From: Symsagittifera roscoffensis
Taxonomy: Eukaryota; Xenacoelomorpha; Acoela; Convolutidae
DNA length: 64,000 nt
Direction of reading: 5' to 3'
NCBI RefSeq assembly: GCF_963678635.1
Contig: NC_087063.1
Location: forward strand, 63,533,290 to 63,597,289
A program made the translations under genes and the position numbers. Below are positions 63,393 through 64,000 of this stretch, one piece after another; within the stretch, counting starts at the first letter, position 1; every line of letters begins with the position of its first letter. The notes under the pieces are model-generated. The model was not told the origin of the DNA, did no database searches, and saw nothing but the letters and a program-made list of their open reading frames with translations.

Positions 63393-64000
63393 TGTGACAT
63401 TCGACCAGAATGGCAAAAATGCAGTCTCTGCAGAATTCAGGATTTTAGCAGTGAACCTTCCGAATTGGCGATTTAGAACGGATAAGGACGTTATTTGAAC
63501 GATTGGCCAAACGGTGAAGGCTAGAAGATTCTGGAATTCTAAATTTTAAATTTTCGAAGTAATGACGTAACATTTCTGAGAAATGTTAAAACGGCCATTT
63601 TGGCTAAAATAGCAGAAAGAAACAGAACAAACTTTATCTGCGATTACGAACAGTACAAAAATCGAGACTAAAAAACAACAACGAACTACCGAACAGCAGA
63701 GGACGTTCCGAGTTGCAACTATTGTGCTGTTACAATAGTTGCAAGGCCGTTGCGAACAACGGTGAAGGGTAAAAACCAGCCCTCCGAGTTAGCGTGAACC
63801 TGAGGGTCTCGGGACGGAAGGGTCTCGGGACGGGAACTTTTATGAACTTGTATTGAATTTTAGCATCCTGTCATGTCCTGACTTGAATTTAACTGATATT
63901 TTGATTAGTTTTGACAAGGATGAGGTGCTAGGAGTTGGGGGAAAGGGTTGATCCATCTTCGATGGAGATGATGATTTTTATCTACTGAACAAAAACAATA
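63393..64000 (+). repeat. 3' LTR, cut by the window end
   Basis: Direct copy of 46032-46672, including the hairpin at 63715-63742. Near 63804-63835 a GGGTCTCGGGACGG unit is doubled where the 5' LTR has a different 55-bp stretch, so the LTRs differ by an indel besides three substitutions. Confidence 0.92.

Larger units (their letters stand above)
46032..64000 (+). mobile_element. Young Ty3/gypsy LTR retrotransposon with macrodomain and two extra ORFs
   Basis: The element is bounded by repeats starting TGTGACATTCGACCAGAATG at 46032 and 63393. The order is LTR, long leader, Gag-protease-RT start (49927-54573), RT-RNase H-integrase-macrodomain-like tail (54501-59528), ORF3, ORF4, a purine-rich tract and the 3' LTR, which runs off the window. 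Protease-RT-RNase H-integrase order and D-D35E integrase place it in Ty3/gypsy (Metaviridae-type). It is inserted immediately next to the decayed relative's outer end at 46023. Over about 590 aligned LTR bases I count three substitutions and one indel, so insertion was recent. Confidence 0.93.

Overview
This is a window of a metazoan nuclear genome, AT-rich and repeat-dense. The only host gene I can support is ODAD2 (ARMC4), a docking factor for the outer dynein arms of motile cilia, so the animal has motile cilia. The rest is mobile DNA: hAT-type transposons and MITEs, an APE-type LINE, and two related Ty3/gypsy LTR retrotransposons. The sequence does not let me name the phylum; an invertebrate is the most likely source.

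Region 1 (about 1-4,600) is intergenic repeat DNA downstream of ODAD2. It holds a tRNA-like SINE head, stacked palindromes and an intact hAT-type MITE with a perfect 8-bp target-site duplication. Region 2 (4,621-31,376, minus strand) is ODAD2. Fifteen coding exons could be read with matching splice phases, giving a 1,068-residue protein. Intron 13 (5,316-13,691) carries a TIR element, a decayed hAT transposase and a recent 2.8-kb tandem duplication. Intron 3 (21,166-30,509) carries a decayed LINE with endonuclease, reverse transcriptase and zinc-finger tail. Other introns carry smaller inverted-repeat elements.

Region 3 (31.4-33.3 kb) is upstream of ODAD2 and holds short repeats only. Region 4 (33.3-46.0 kb) is a decayed minus-strand Ty3/gypsy element whose LTR and leader occur as an inverted pair at its two ends, with a 695-bp internal piece copied into the left arm. 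Region 5 (46,032 to beyond the window end) is a young plus-strand relative with near-identical LTRs. It encodes Gag, protease, RT, RNase H and integrase, and then a C-terminal extension that reads as a TARG1/OARD1-like macrodomain. Two further intact ORFs of unknown function (180 and 697 residues) lie between pol and the 3' LTR. The macrodomain tail is also present in the decayed relative, where it is the best-preserved 3' reading frame. The two extra ORFs were not seen there.

The strongest lead for something new is this macrodomain-bearing LTR element with its ORF3/ORF4 module and its repeated purine-rich motifs. The gag-pol reading frame of the young copy is broken once inside RT, at a G5 run.
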